Source of the DNA: Loxodes magnus
Taxonomy: Eukaryota; Ciliophora; Karyorelictea; Loxodida; Loxodidae
DNA: 64,000 bases
Direction: 5' to 3'
Assembly (NCBI GenBank): GCA_946699065.1
Contig: CAMPDV010000199.1
Coordinates: forward strand, 372,001 to 436,000
Shown here: in pieces, positions 23,901-36,445 of the stretch
How positions within the stretch are numbered: position 1 is the stretch's first letter
Layout: each line of letters begins with the position of its first letter
Made by a program: the position numbers and the translations under genes
The notes under the pieces: generated by a model
Told to the model about the DNA's origin: nothing
What the model saw: the letters and a program-made list of their open reading frames with translations, nothing else
Database searches by the model: none

Positions 23901-24120
23901 ACTAGAACATGATGAAGAAACATCATAGTCACAGAGCTTAAGCAAAAAAAATGATTCAAAGTAAATTTAAAAAAGCATAGATGAATAAAGCTCATCTGAC
24001 TAAAGCGATTCATAGGAGCGAATATAAAAAGAACTAGAACAAGATTAGTTTCTTTAAAGTTTGTAAAAATATCAAGTTTAAACAGTAAGAATTTTAATAA
24101 ATAGGATAAACTAGCTATGA
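20989..24120 (+). CDS. Long coiled-coil protein (possibly two adjacent genes)
   Basis: Start MKNRVQNRESLDDVQ. The first exon (473 codons) has a disordered Ser/Gln head, then a dense Lys/Glu coiled coil (KKKMEEKFMKQKEKIKKLE). A 17-nt intron at 22408-22424 (GTAAGTAATTATATCAG) restores the frame into KLIEKLKKEDQKVQQIQQQ and KKKVVDILKQVAKAPDSMS. A second coding block, 22765-24120, is polar, Gln/Ser-rich and coiled-coil, and ends at TGA 24118-24120. Between 22620 and 23000 I could not fix the splicing. The block reading TRLEVLKYYDTNWETILSL and then SGKKFDVEEKQKQLCW suggests one continuous gene. Alternatively, a second gene starts at ATG 22765 (MSDFEDKLDQKF). No named domain recognised. Confidence 0.6.
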
Positions 24121-25034
24121 AGAGTAAAATGCTATTTGATTACAAGCCTTATATTCTAACCATTTGATACTATAGATTATATAGGAAACAAATGCTTTAA
24201 TATTAATAGTTAAAAATTGCTTATACAAATTTCTCTTTTAAGCTTAATTTAAATACTCAAGGATAATTAACAATTTTTAAATTAACAAATTAAATTATTA
24301 AACTGAGAGAAATCACTAATAGATATTTAAAATTAAGTCTTTAAGCAATTAAATTTAAACTATGCAACTGTAATTTAGACTAAGTTACTTTATTAAATTT
24401 TATTAATATTGATCTAGCAATTATAAGCACTGCTGATAAATACCTATAACTAATATATATAAATACTATTTAAGATATTAAGTGCTTTATTCAGTTGGTT
24501 TATGATTATGAATGTTATTAAATGCTATATCTTCAAATATTTATATATTTTATAGTAATATTTAGAAGATACTGTTTATATCAAACACTATTGCAATTAA
24601 ATATAATAGTTACTTGAAATAGGTCCTAATAAGTACCCTCTATTAGTAAAGTTGATGTCTAATAACTCCTTATAAAAGCAAAATCTATTTGCAAGTAATT
24701 TAAATAATTGGAGTTAGAAGTTTAGCAAGTATGTTACTTATAAATGCGTTAAAAGCATATGATTAATTTAATTATTCTTACTTTTAATTTCTATTTAATG
24801 ATTAATCTTTCCTTCCTACCAAATCTTTTTATCAATTTAAACTGAGAGTTATAAGACATTTGCAAGCTTTAAACTTTAATAGCTAAAGTAATAAAACCTG
24901 ATCTATTTGATATCTTAATCTTCTTACTTGTATCTTCTTATTACTCCTTCACTCTATATGTTCAATACATTAGAGAGTTGATAGAGCATAGGATTGGATG
25001 TTTTTATAGTGAGTAAACTATTAAAGATATTTTA
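24121..25034. other. Intergenic, no gene seen
   Basis: AT-rich; nothing identifiable. Confidence 0.4.
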
Positions 25035-27486
25035 ATGTCAAGACAGAAAAAATTCGCTTTTAGAAACGCATTGATTGATATGGTAAGTTTTAATAAAGGG
25101 AGTTTTATAAATACAAGATTATAACAAAATAAACGATAAAGGAAACCCAGAAGACGCTATGAGACAGTTAGCTCTCTATCTTCAAGATCAAAGAAATTCT
25201 CAGATAGTAGGTAATTGCTCTATACAGAAATTGCTAGCAGAATTTACTATAAATTCCTGTTAAATGAGCTAATATAAAAAGGAAGGAAATTAGCTTAGCT
25301 TTAGTATATCTTTAGCAAAAATAGAGAGATTAACAAGTTTAGAAGGTTTGCTTAATGAAGTAATGATACTAAGTTTTATAAATGAAGACTATTAATTAGT
25401 CATCTATAATCAAATGCTTAAGACTTGATGAAATAGAATTTAATTTTGAAATAAGAAACTTCAATGAGACCTTTGGAAATAAAAGATTTAGAAAACTAAG
25501 AATTTGGTAGATAAAGTTATTATAGTGACTAAGGAAATAAGGAACGAAATGCTACAATAATTCCTTAACAAAACTTAATTAGATAGAGACTAGATTTATT
25601 ATAGGATGAATGCTGCTAAACCAAAACTAATCAAAAGTTAAATAAACAAAAAGATTGACATAATATTAAAAAAAGTTATTCCCTTGCATGTACTCCTAGA
25701 AATAAGCCCTCTCACAATAAAGGTTAGAATAACTCAGACTAAAATAAAACAGTTATTGGACTTATGCAAAAAGTGAATGGATAAACTAAGAATAAATAAT
25801 TTTTAAGCTAAAGAAGAAATATTTTTACAACTTAGTAGGATAACTTAATTTTTTAAAACTTTGGTCAAAGTTTTAAACAGAAGAAAGTTTAATCTATATA
25901 GACTAAAGGAAATAGCAAAGCAGAAAAAAGTTTATAGTAAAGTAAAGCGAAAGGCATTTAAGAAGTAAAAAAAAACAGAAATAGATAAGAAAAGAATGGA
26001 AAGTTCATATCTTAGAACTCTGGTTATAATGTCAAAGAAAGAAAAGAAAGTATCTCTACTTAAAAATAAAGACAGAACTCAATATAAAATGACTTTGCTT
26101 TAGAAGAAATGAAAAACAAGTAGTAGCAAGAGGAATAATATAGATGTTCCTCTTAATAAATATAAAATATTAAAGAAAATATCATAAAAGGTTTTTCAAC
26201 TCCAAAGAGGAAATCTCTTTAATAATCAGTTTATGATAGTTCGTTTTCTTAGTCTTAGAGTTTACATCATAAGAGAATAAAATCTGAATCAAAATATAAA
26301 GAGTTAGCTTCAAATAACTGTGCTTTTTTCCCTTAAAATAGATAATATTTTCAAACTGCTAGAGAAATTTTATATAGTCCTAGAAAATCAAATAATAATT
26401 GGAAGAAGCAATTTAAATAATAGGAAAGCTAAGAAAAAAACTTCAGTAATGATAAAAAAGTTGGATTTAATGAGAATCAGAAAAGTTAATTTATTTAATC
26501 TGAAAGCGAACAATAAAAGTAAAAATAGAATAAAAGATCTATTTCAGTAAGTCATTTTGAAAAATAACCACATTATAAAGATATTTACAATACAAAGAAT
26601 AACTAACCTTCAACTTTTAAAAATGATTTGATTATATTCTAGAGTATTAAAGATAATGGTTATCCAATAGCAACTGAAACCGTTAAAGAATGTACACTTA
26701 GTTAAGGAAAAATAAATTAGAGGAATTTTCTTTCTAAGAATTAATTGAAGCAATTTAAAATAGAGCAAAAAAGATAGTAAAAATATTAAAATTTCTAATC
26801 AAAAAATTAAAAATAAATCATACAAAAATCTATATCTACTAAGCAAAACTAACAATACCCTACATAAACGATAAGTAATTTGCATTTATATTATAGACTA
26901 AAGTATATATAATGAACTAAATATAAAAGAACAAGGTTAAGATTAAGCATAAGCTAAATAAAATAATGATGGCATATGTTATCAAGATTGAAAGATTACT
27001 TCACAGAACTACGATAAATCGCAACCTTTAGATTATTCCTGTCTTAATGGAGGGAAATAAAGTAATGAAGGATAATAATCAGAGTTTAAATCAGAAGATA
27101 ATAAAGAAATCCAAATCAAAGATACTAAAAATGAAGAACAATAGCAAGATTCTTCTTAAATTAAGCAAATAGAAACATTTACAAAAATTTCGTAAAACGA
27201 AACAGACTAAAACTGTACCCAAAATTATGATTAAATCAGTCAACAAGATAAATAAACAATTGAAAATGAAGCTTAATCAAACTAAAAAAAGAGAAAGAAT
27301 CTATATGACGAATACCTAAGCAGTTTATTTTAACTTTTATTTTTAATTAGCTTTCCAGTCTATACTGATAATCAGATATCTACTATAAACATAAACTAAG
27401 TAAATTTCATATCTATATATTTTCTATTAAAAATTGAAATAATATAATAGTAACTTAATTTTAAAGACTTAATATAGAAATAATGA
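25035..27486 (+). CDS. Gln/Asn/Lys-rich low-complexity protein
   Basis: Start MSRQKKFAFRNALIDM. Two introns are well supported: 25083-25098 (16 nt, GTAAGTTTTAATAAAG) and 25211-25227 (17 nt, GTAATTGCTCTATACAG). They join a helical N-terminus (NDKGNPEDAMRQLALYLQDQ, then EIASRIYYKFLLNELIQKG) to a long, disordered, basic region rich in Gln, Asn, Lys and Ser, where nearly all Gln codons are TAA/TAG. A third intron near 26890-26940 must shift the frame into a more acidic tail (EIQIKDTKNEEQQQDSS); its borders are not fixed. The last ~50 codons before TGA 27484-27486 look non-coding, so the true end may be earlier. The helical N-terminus may be a small domain I do not recognise. Confidence 0.6.
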
Positions 27487-28033
27487 AGGAAGGTTTTATT
27501 ATAATATATTTAATCTAAATATCAGTGTCTTAATACTTTATAATATTATAAGATGTTCATTTTTTAATTGTTTTAAATTAAAATTTTTAACTAGCCTTAC
27601 TTTTCTCTATAGTCCTTAGTGTTTAATAAAATAATTCACAAATAATTTATCTAAGGCAACTTATAGTAAAAGTAACTATTATAGACAATCAGATTATTAT
27701 TGGTTCATAATATTCAATTTATCTACACAGAAGCCTATTAAATTAGAATGCTATATAATACTTGAATTAGATAGTTTTACACTATTCTCTTATCTAGCTT
27801 CTTTAAAATATTTAAACTTTACTTTTTTCTTTGTTATCTTTGACTAATAATAAATGCTACTTATATGCCTCAAAGAAAAACAAAGAATGCTATAAATTAT
27901 TCAAAGTATTAGTTATGTTTTTCCTCCTTATAGCTAAAATTTAAATTACTCAAAATGATTAATTTTCAGTTTTTTAAATTATACATTTAAGTTACCAAAA
28001 GAAACAATAAAATTAGTTATAATTTACATTAAT
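27487..28033. other. Intergenic, no gene seen
   Basis: AT-rich with no open frame that stands out. Confidence 0.4.
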
Positions 28034-28402
28034 ATGGTTGAAGAGATCATAAAGGAATTAATTATAGTCAATAAAATATGGAGAGTTCGATATAACATAA
28101 TAAGCATGCTACAGCTTATATCTGATTGCTATAGACACTTTTATGTTTAGTAATAAAAATATAATTAAAGATAGCAATCTACTTTTTTAACTAAGTATTT
28201 TAATCCATAATTCACTTTTTGCCTCCCATTGCAAACTTTAAGATACAATTTTGAATTAATTAGCTTTTGTTTTGAAGTAGAAATAAGTGAAATGATTAAT
28301 TGCTTATTGAATTAAAAGATAAACATTAGAAAATTTCTTTTATTTTTGATTTCTTAGAATGATTAAAAGAGAGTATTGATGAAGTATAAGGTAATTTAAT
28401 GA
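28034..28402 (+). CDS. Possible small protein
   Basis: 122 aa without internal TGA. Start MVEEIIKELIIVNKIWRVR, stop TGA 28400-28402. The composition is helical and mixed (EVEISEMINCLLNQKINIRK). It ends 8 bp from the stop of the LRR gene on the other strand, a tight tail-to-tail arrangement. No family recognised. Confidence 0.4.
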
Positions 28403-28410
28403 AATAAGTT

Positions 28411-31331
28411 TCATTCATTCTAGCTATTAAGATATATATAGATAAGCTAGTTTCTAACCTATTCTTCTATATTTATTATTTGCTTGTAAATTTCATAGTT
28501 TAATAGTATCATTTCTATGTGTTGCAGGTAACTCTCCTGAAGGTTGGGATAAGTTTATTGGATCTGAAATAAAAAATTACTGAGCAGAAAAAAGTTTCAA
28601 CCCATGTACTTTTAAGCTTGTTAATTTATCTAATCATCTAGTCTTTTTATAGCTTAATGTCCTTAAAGTCGCATATAAAGAGAAGTTTAATATCTTCAGC
28701 TATTTAGTAGTTTAGAAATATTTGGAATTAATTCACTAGTTCCTAAATAAATTTATCTTCTTCGTAGCTGAAATCTTTGTATGACTGCTTCTACTGTTGT
28801 AAGATTTAGTTGAAATCTTATGTAAACACTGATTTATTTAATCTGCTTAATGTATTATCAGGACGATCATCTCAGAATGAATGTATATAGTCTCTCGTTT
28901 TTCTACCTTTCAATGCTTCAGCTCATGGTCTTCTGTAATATCTTTCTACAGACATATTTTAGGATTTTTTGCTTCTATCAGAATGAGCTGAAACTGATCT
29001 CGAAGTATCATTTCTGAATTATTCTACCTTAATTTGCTTCTAAGAATGCTAAATTGGAGTAATGTTCTATTCCTTTTTCTCAGCTGACCTTATATAAGCT
29101 TCAGCAATTCTATAAGAGTTTAGCGATTTTTGAGAAATCATATTTTTTTTAAGATTTTGCTTTTTAGCAAATTGAATTTATGATTTCTCAGCTTAGCTTA
29201 AGTTAGATGCAATATTATGTGATTCTTAGATCATTTCTTCATATTGTATACACTCTTTGACGAATTTGTAGAATAGAAGACTTGACTTGTCCAATTCTTC
29301 AACTTTTCTTTAATTTAAATTTGCTTTGCTAAGAAAAAGTTTGGCTCCATTAAACAATTTTGAACCTTTGGAACTTTTTTCAATAATATTCACTACTAAA
29401 CTAAGGTTTGACAGTAATAGTTTGGGAGTGGACATATTTTACAATATGCAGCTTCAAGTTCTATTTTCAGCCTCAAAGCCCTTAGCATGCTAAAGGGTTT
29501 CGAGTAAAGCTAATCCTACATATAATTAAAACTAGTTTGGTTTTTTAATAAATCTATAATAGTCTACAGTTTCAATGGTAATTTCCTTAATTAGATTGAT
29601 TAAAAACTCTTTCTATTTTTTAATTTCTTAACTCTTTCCCATAAAGAAGGGAGCTTTAGTAGTTTATTGATCTTTTTCTATTTTACTAATGTTTAGATGA
29701 AAGCTGCTTATCTAAGTACCTCTGTAAGGAGAAACTGATGCTGATGCTGATACTGATCTTGAGTCAGGAAGTGTTTTGTTCATGTTTTATCTTGAACTTT
29801 ACTAATTTTAACTACCATTTTACAGTCTAGAAGTACGACTAATGTTTGTTGAAATTTAGTTTGTTGCTTTTTTTGGTATTTGCTAGGTTTTCTTTTGTGT
29901 TATTTTTCTTTAATCAATTAACTATTTTTTGCTATTTGGTTAATTTTTAACTAATCTTTACTTTTGCACCTGCTTGGGTTGCTTTTAACTAGAGTTCTTG
30001 ATATTTATAGAGGATTTGCTATTCCTAAACACTTATCTTTTCATCTACTTCCATTTTGTAAAGCACTTCTGCAGCCTTTATTTGGAAAGCTTATTGAAAA
30101 TTTTAGAAACTCTTTACAAAGCTTTAAGTTTAAAACTTTTTAAACTTTATTTAGAAGTATAAAATCAATGGAAGAAGGATTTCTATAAACTGTTTTGGTG
30201 ATACTGTTTAAGATATTTTATCATCTTTCCTATTTATTTGGCTTTTTATTACTCTTCCTTCTATTTATTTCTTTATAGTTACATTACTTTTTCCTGGGAA
30301 GGAATCGTACTTTTCAACTTCTTTACGTATTTATTTTGAAGAGAATACACCATTTTAAATATCTTTAGTGCTTTTTCTACTTCGTTATCGTTTTAATTTT
30401 TTTAATTATTTTCTTTCATTTCCTCCTTTTTTTCTGGACTTTGGGTCTTTTTAGAACTGCTATTCTTTCTATTTAAACTTGAGTTTTGAAGTGTTTTTTA
30501 TTTTTAATAATACTAACTTACAAAACTTTCACTCACTTGATTGCTATTTTTTTCTTTGTCAGCTGTTAGCTTCTCACTCATCTTTTTGATTTCTTAGAAG
30601 TAAATAGGAATTTTTGGTTAAATTAACGTTATTGTGTTTCTTCTTTTTGGTATCGGTTCCCCAATGTCATTTAGACCGTTCTATGCTTATTCTTCTTATA
30701 ATTGCTTTAAGTTATTAGCTGAAGGCTAGTTTAGAGTCTATCTTCTTTTAATAGCTTATTTGGCTTGAATGCAATCTTTTCCGTTAAGAGTTTTCAATTA
30801 AGGTAAAATTGAAAGTACATATCCGTCTTCCAGGCCAGCACTAAATGGATTGTTATTTACATCTAGCCATTCTAAACTCTTGAGACTCTTCATTAAACTA
30901 ATGAACTACATCTAATCCTATTGGTTTTAGAACTATAGCTTGTTATAGCTTAGCTTTAGCACTTTAATAGTATCCTTCAAAATATATACATTACTCACTC
31001 CTTCTTCAATCTAATTGTGCTTAAGATTTAAACTTTAGAGCTATCTCAAGCTAAATAAGTCTGGAATTTAAGTAAGTTGATTATGTGATATATTGAGAGT
31101 AACAAGGTTAGGAAGCCTTAGCTATACATTACTAATTTAGTTATAGCTGCATTTTAGACTTTGCAAGGTATTGTACTTGTTAAGCAAACCAATATTCTAC
31201 AGCTAATTACATGAGACATCCAACTAAGTAAGGTTAGAAAATTAGTTTTGGCTTTAAATCTTCTCTAGGTCCTTAATCTAGCTATTACTCAAATCTAGGA
31301 CATTCAAACTATTGACCTACTATAGCATCAT
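28411..31331 (-). CDS. LRR protein with Sfi1-like segments
   Basis: 967 aa, one 17-nt intron near the 3' end (28564-28580, GTAATTTTTTATTTCAG), giving exactly 968 codons. Residues ~1-190 hold leucine-rich repeats of the SDS22 type (NVLDLSNSQIKDLEKI, LTQLDVSCNQLQNIGLLN, LVTLNISHNQLTQIPDLF, LQSLNLKHNQIEEG) with an LRR cap (LEWLDVNNNPF). A basic linker and short coiled coil follow. At about 390-450 come two segments like Sfi1/centrin-binding repeats (KSFFHWFYTS, LQKCFTKWKQMKRQ). A helical C-terminal half is then seen (TIETVDYYRFIKKP) with several TGA-coded Trp. LRR proteins of this kind often act in cilia and basal bodies, and the Sfi1-like motifs suggest centrin binding (inference). The start may lie further upstream. 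Confidence 0.8.
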
Positions 31332-32597
31332 TTATTATGAAATTAAATATCAAGTAACTAAAACTTTTAAATACTTTAACCTGCTTGCTTTTAACTTAAA
31401 TTCATAAGTACGAAATAAAGATAGTCTCATATAATATAATTACACTATAGATAGCTATCAAGTATAAGGATAAAACTAAATAAGAAGGAAAGAGTTTATA
31501 GAGCTATACGAGATAGTACCTATTTAATAAGCTAAATGTCACTAGTTTTGCAAGCTTTTACATTTATTAGAGTTCATAGCATTTAGAAAGTATTTATAAT
31601 CCTACTAAGTGTTGCTTCTATTTTAGTATATAAATAACTCCATGTCCTGTGTGTTTATAATTATATATAAGTCTTAAGTAGTATCTAAATAAAAGAAATA
31701 TTTAGAGGGAAATAAGGGATTAACGATAAAAGTGGTAATATATTCCCAGAGATTATAGAATATTAAATATAGTAGAATATAGTAAAGCATAAGTAATATA
31801 AACCGCCAGCTTTTTATTCAAATTTTAATAAAGGTAGCAATTTATCTAATTGAAGACATTAAAACATTGCTATTCTATTTACTTGATTAAGTATAATATA
31901 AATATTAAATACTTTTACTAAGGAGGAAATAGTATAAATAATGTACAAATGCAAAATCGAAGGTTCAAATTTTAATAATTATATTGGATGTAAAATAGTA
32001 CTACCAATTAAAAAATATATCCAATGCTATATTTAGTAATATTTATTATCTCTCTAGAATAATTATTATCTTCAAAGTCTTGCAAAAGTCTTAAATTCTT
32101 TCAGTAGTTGATAAAATACTATTAAGGAATTACTATATAATAGGGAAATTGGTAAGATACTAAATTTAGAATCCTAAGAATATTAAAATATCTTAATAAT
32201 ATGCTTTACTTTTATTAAGTATTGATATAATTGGTTATTATGACTCAATTCATTTGATATACTCTAATTATTTGTTTATTAGGAAACTCTTTTGTATTGT
32301 ATCGTTCTAGTTTGATACTCTTATTAATATATTGCCTAGTTTTATGAAAAATGACTCTTAACTTTCAATTCTATTTTATATAATCAGACGTTACTTCTTA
32401 AACTGAAAAAAGCAGCTAAGCTTATATACAAATGAGTATTCCTTGTGAAGCTTTATGAATAAATAAGGCAATAAGTAAATAGCTAATGTGAAGGTAGCGT
32501 GTAGACATATAAGAATAGAGTAGCAAAGTAGTTAGAATAGTTGTAATAGTGATATTTATGTAACCTTCATAAAATTTAATAGTTTTAATTTTGAAAG
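31332..32597. other. Intergenic, no gene seen
   Basis: Divergent promoter region between the LRR and CCDC81-like genes. AT-rich with TAGCT words; nothing identifiable. Confidence 0.4.
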
Positions 32598-33500
32598 ATG
32601 AATATTGAGTAAGTGTGCAGACACATACTGAAAAATCCTATTGAGTATCCAGGAATTCATCTCACTCCACAACCAAGAAGCACTCCTGCTTGCTAACCGC
32701 TTGAACCTTTGTCATAAATGATGCTAGTTTGGAAGTCAACAATTTAGTACCTGAATGAAAATATTCTTGAGGGAAGAGGAGTAAACATCAAAGGCTTTGG
32801 GGCTTTTGCTTTTGAAATTGATTCAGAGCTGCCAAGAACAGCATCTGGTAATGAGGGATATTTCAATCCTGCAAAAGGAGATATTGAAGCACAAAGAGCT
32901 GAAAGAAAACATATACATAGGCTTCGACCAGTATTTGTACCAGATCCTAGTTTTTAATATGTGCTAGCAAGAAATAAGCCTAGTGATTTATTGTGCAAAC
33001 CTAAAAGTCAACATTCAATATACTAAAAGGGATTTAGAATGCTTTACTGCAATCCGGTTCCTATTGCATCTTCTTGCTATTATTCTTAGCAAATGGTTGC
33101 TAGTACTCATGAGGCTATTTTCAAAGCTATAAAAGATCTGTCCTAATAAGGAAGAGCTATCGAACTTAGTTTCAACTTTGCTGCTTTAGAAATTAGAGAT
33201 AGGCGTCTTAAGGTTACTTTCACAAAGAGACTTTAAAGCTAAATGAACAAACCTGTCATGGAATCAACTATGAGAAGGAGTTAAGGACCAGTTAGTTCTT
33301 TATGAAGGACAAGTTATGATACTAAATGGTTAGGAAGTACACTTTCTAGCTTACATTAACGACCCGCAACATCGCAAACATTAAAAATGACTGAAAAAAC
33401 ACTTGCATTGAAAATAATGAGTTTAGATATGGCAAGTTCTATTGTAAACAAGCCAGGATAGAGGCCTAGGTCGCAAGACGTGAAAATTTAGAGGCATTGA
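32598..33500 (+). CDS. CCDC81-type HU domain protein
   Basis: 300 aa, no intron, start MNIEQVCRHILKNPIEYPG, stop TGA 33498-33500. The order matches the eukaryotic HU-CCDC81 family. HU domain 1 carries VWKSTIQYLNENILEGRGVNIKGFGAFAFEI, quoted here in parts: NILEGRGVNIKGFGAFAFEI, then LRPVFVPDPSFQYVLARNK. HU domain 2 carries VASTHEAIFKAIKDLSQQG, then IELSFNFAALEIRDRRLKVTF. The tail is basic and Ser/Thr-rich. These domains share the fold of bacterial HU but act in the cytoplasm. CCDC81 is linked to centrosomes and cilia in animals. Trp in SSLWRTSYD is encoded by TGA. Confidence 0.75.
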
Positions 33501-34591
33501 CTTAATTTATTATACTAGTATGTATGAATTAATTTACATCTATAATTTTATATCCTATTTCATTATATAGCATACTATCATAAAGTAAGTCTCAATTTTA
33601 ACTATATCTCAAATAGTTTCAGATATTAAATATATATTTTTCTAATTATTCAAAATTATTTCAAAAAGAGATAAACAATTTGCTTAAATTATTTCAATGA
33701 AAAAAGCTCCAAAATAAGATTATTCAATATATCGCTACTTTATATCTTATCACTTTCTTTTAATTTAAGATAGTTCATCTTTTTGCTTACAGATATGAAA
33801 ACTTCATATTTCATTTTTTATCTTATTTTTGCTAATGAGATTGAGAAAGAAGAGATAACTGGAAGATGAATCATATTATCGAGTTCTGTTTCTTTCTGCT
33901 TGTTGAATATTATTCTTTAAATATGCTACACAATTATATCACTACAAAATTTCCTTCATTTTCACACTATCTATATTTAACGCTGCTAAAGTCTCTAAAG
34001 AATAAACTTAATTTTAAGTCTAATTTGGTTCAATGAAATATTAAATTAAAATAAGCTAATGCTATATAAACTACCACTATATTAATAAACGTAAAATTTA
34101 GATATATAGATATTATAAAGTTTACGTATGGCTATCCTTTAACTCCTGCTTAGTTTAACTTAAACAATTTTAAATATAAAATAAAAATAAAAAATTTGAC
34201 TAATCTATCTAATATCTAATATCTCATAAAGTTAATATAAATTTATAGTAATCTAATCTAATGGATAATAGGTTAAAGAATATTCTTAATAAATATATAT
34301 CGAACCTTTAGATTCTAGTTATGATTTATCATTAACTTAGTTATATTTTTATCCTTATTACTAGTTCCAAAATTCATGAAGGTGCTCAATTAAAGAAATG
34401 CTGTTTTTATTTTATTTTTTATTAAGTAAAGCTTTATTATAATAGTTATATATAACTTTTATAGTAAAAGCATAATAATAATCACCAGTATATTATTAGA
34501 TTGAGAAGGACTAACCTTAGAAGATAAAATAAAAAGGATGAAAATATATTAAATTAAATTGTTTTATAATCCTAGCTATTTAAGGATTTTA
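33501..34591. other. Intergenic, no gene seen
   Basis: Tail-to-tail spacer between the CCDC81-like and MORN genes; AT-rich, nothing identifiable. Confidence 0.4.
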
Positions 34592-36445
34592 TCAGTACTT
34601 TAACTCAGTTCTTATTCCATCTTTGTTTACACGGAATACTTTGCCTCTTAAATTGCCATCTATGAACTACCCTTCGTATTTTTCTCCATTCTTTTACTGA
34701 AAAATTCCTTTGCCATTCTTTTAATCTTTTTTTCATTCACCTTCATATATATCTCCATCAGTATAATAGTAGGTTCCTGCTCCTTGTTTAAGATTATCTA
34801 CGAATTATCCTTTATATTTGTCTCCATTTGAATAGAATAACACTCCTTAGCCATTTTTTTAATCCTTTTACATCTAGCCTTCGTATTAATCTCCATTTGC
34901 ATATAAATATAAACCAACACCTTAAAATTAGCCATTTTCAAATTATCCTCTATATTTATCTCCATTTTTAAAGCTAAATTCTCCCATTCCATGACTTTTA
35001 TCTTAGTATCATTCTCCTTCGTATTTACTTCCACTTTAATAATAAAAAATACCATTGCCCTACTTAAAATCCTCAACAAAATTTCCTTCGTATTTACTAC
35101 CACTTTTATATTATAAAATTCCTTGTCCTTATTTCTTATTTTTTAATCACTCTCCTTCGTAAACATTTCCATTAGCATAATTTTAAGTACCTTTTCCTTA
35201 CTTTAAATCATCAGCAAACTAACCTTTATACGTATCTCCGTTTTTGTGCTTTAAAACTCCTTATCCATTTCTTTTATCCTTTTACCATTCGCCTTCGTAA
35301 ACATTTCCATTAGCATAATTTTAAGTACCTTTTCCTTACTTTAAATCATCAGCAAACTAACCTTCGTACGTATCTCCGTTTTTGTGCTTTAAAACTCCTT
35401 ATCCATTTCTTTTATCCTTTTACCATTCGCCTTCGTAAATATCTCCATTAGCATAATTTTAAGTACCTTTTCCTTACTTTAAATCATCAGCAAACTAACC
35501 TTCGTACGTATCTCCGTTTTTGTGCTTTAAAACTCCTTATCCATTTCTTTTATCCTTTTACCATTCGCCTTCATAAATATCTCCATTAGCATAATTTTAA
35601 GTACCTTTTCCTTACTTTAAATCATCAGCAAACTAACCTTCGTACGTATCTCCGTTTTTGTGCTTTAAAACTCCTTATCCATTTCTTTTATCCTTTTACC
35701 ATTCGCCTTCATAAATATCTCCATTAGCATAATTTTAAGTACCTTTTCCTTGTTTCATATCATCAGCAAATTAACCTTCATATTTATCTCCATTTTGAAA
35801 TGTATAAATTCCTTATCCATGCTTTTTATTTACTTTTCAATATCCATCATATACACTACCATCTGCCCACCAAAAAGTTCCCTTTCCATTTCTCTGATCT
35901 TCTTCAAATTATCCTTCATATTTATTGCCATTTTTAAGTTTATAAATTCCATATCCATGAAATTTTTCATTTAATCACTCTCCTTCATATACACTACCAC
36001 TTGCAAAATAATAAGTTCCTTTCCCACACTTTTGGTCTTCTTCAAAATTTCCTTCATATTTATCCCCTTTCTTATATTTAAAAATTCCATATCCATGTTT
36101 CTTACCATTTACTCATTCTCCTTCATAAAAATCACCATTTGAATAAATTTGAGTTCCTTTTCCTTTTTTTTAATCATCAAAAAACTACCCTTCATATTTA
36201 GCTCCACTCTAATAATTTAGAACTCCATTTCCTTATTTTTTTCCATTTATTCAATCTCCAAAATACGTTGAACCGTCAGAGAAGTAATAAGTTCCCTTTC
36301 CTTATTGCTTATTATTTACAATCTCCCCTTCATATCTATCTCCATTTTCAAAATTAATAACGTTATTACTATTTGTATTTTCTTAGGTTTTCTTTTCTTT
36401 TTAGGTTTCTACTTCAGTCTTTTATTAAGCAATATCTTATTACAT
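34592..36445 (-). CDS. MORN-repeat protein
   Basis: 617 aa in one exon. Start MQQDIAQQKTEVETQKEKK, stop TGA 34594-34592. After a ~40-residue polar head the whole protein is MORN repeats of 23 residues (GDRYEGEIVNNKQQGKGTYY; NGDIYEGEWQKDKRNGQG), about 25 copies. The Trp of YEGEW is sometimes TGA and sometimes TGG, which shows plainly that TGA is Trp here. MORN proteins bind phosphoinositides and scaffold membranes or axonemes (for example radial spokes and the cortex of ciliates). Five neighbouring repeat pairs are almost identical at DNA level (see the repeat entry). The spacing KCGKG/KQGKG and the final NGKG-IFQQKNGEKYEGQF end cleanly before the stop. Confidence 0.9.
35159..35750. repeat. 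138-bp tandem repeat array inside the MORN gene
   Basis: A 138-bp unit (46 codons, two MORN repeats) recurs with starts near 35159, 35297, 35435, 35573 and 35711. The units differ by only a few bases, for example GTAAACATTTCC against GTAAATATCTCC or ATAAATATCTCC. The units outside the array are much more diverged. The array is in phase with the coding frame, so changes in copy number would leave the protein readable. Confidence 0.9.
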
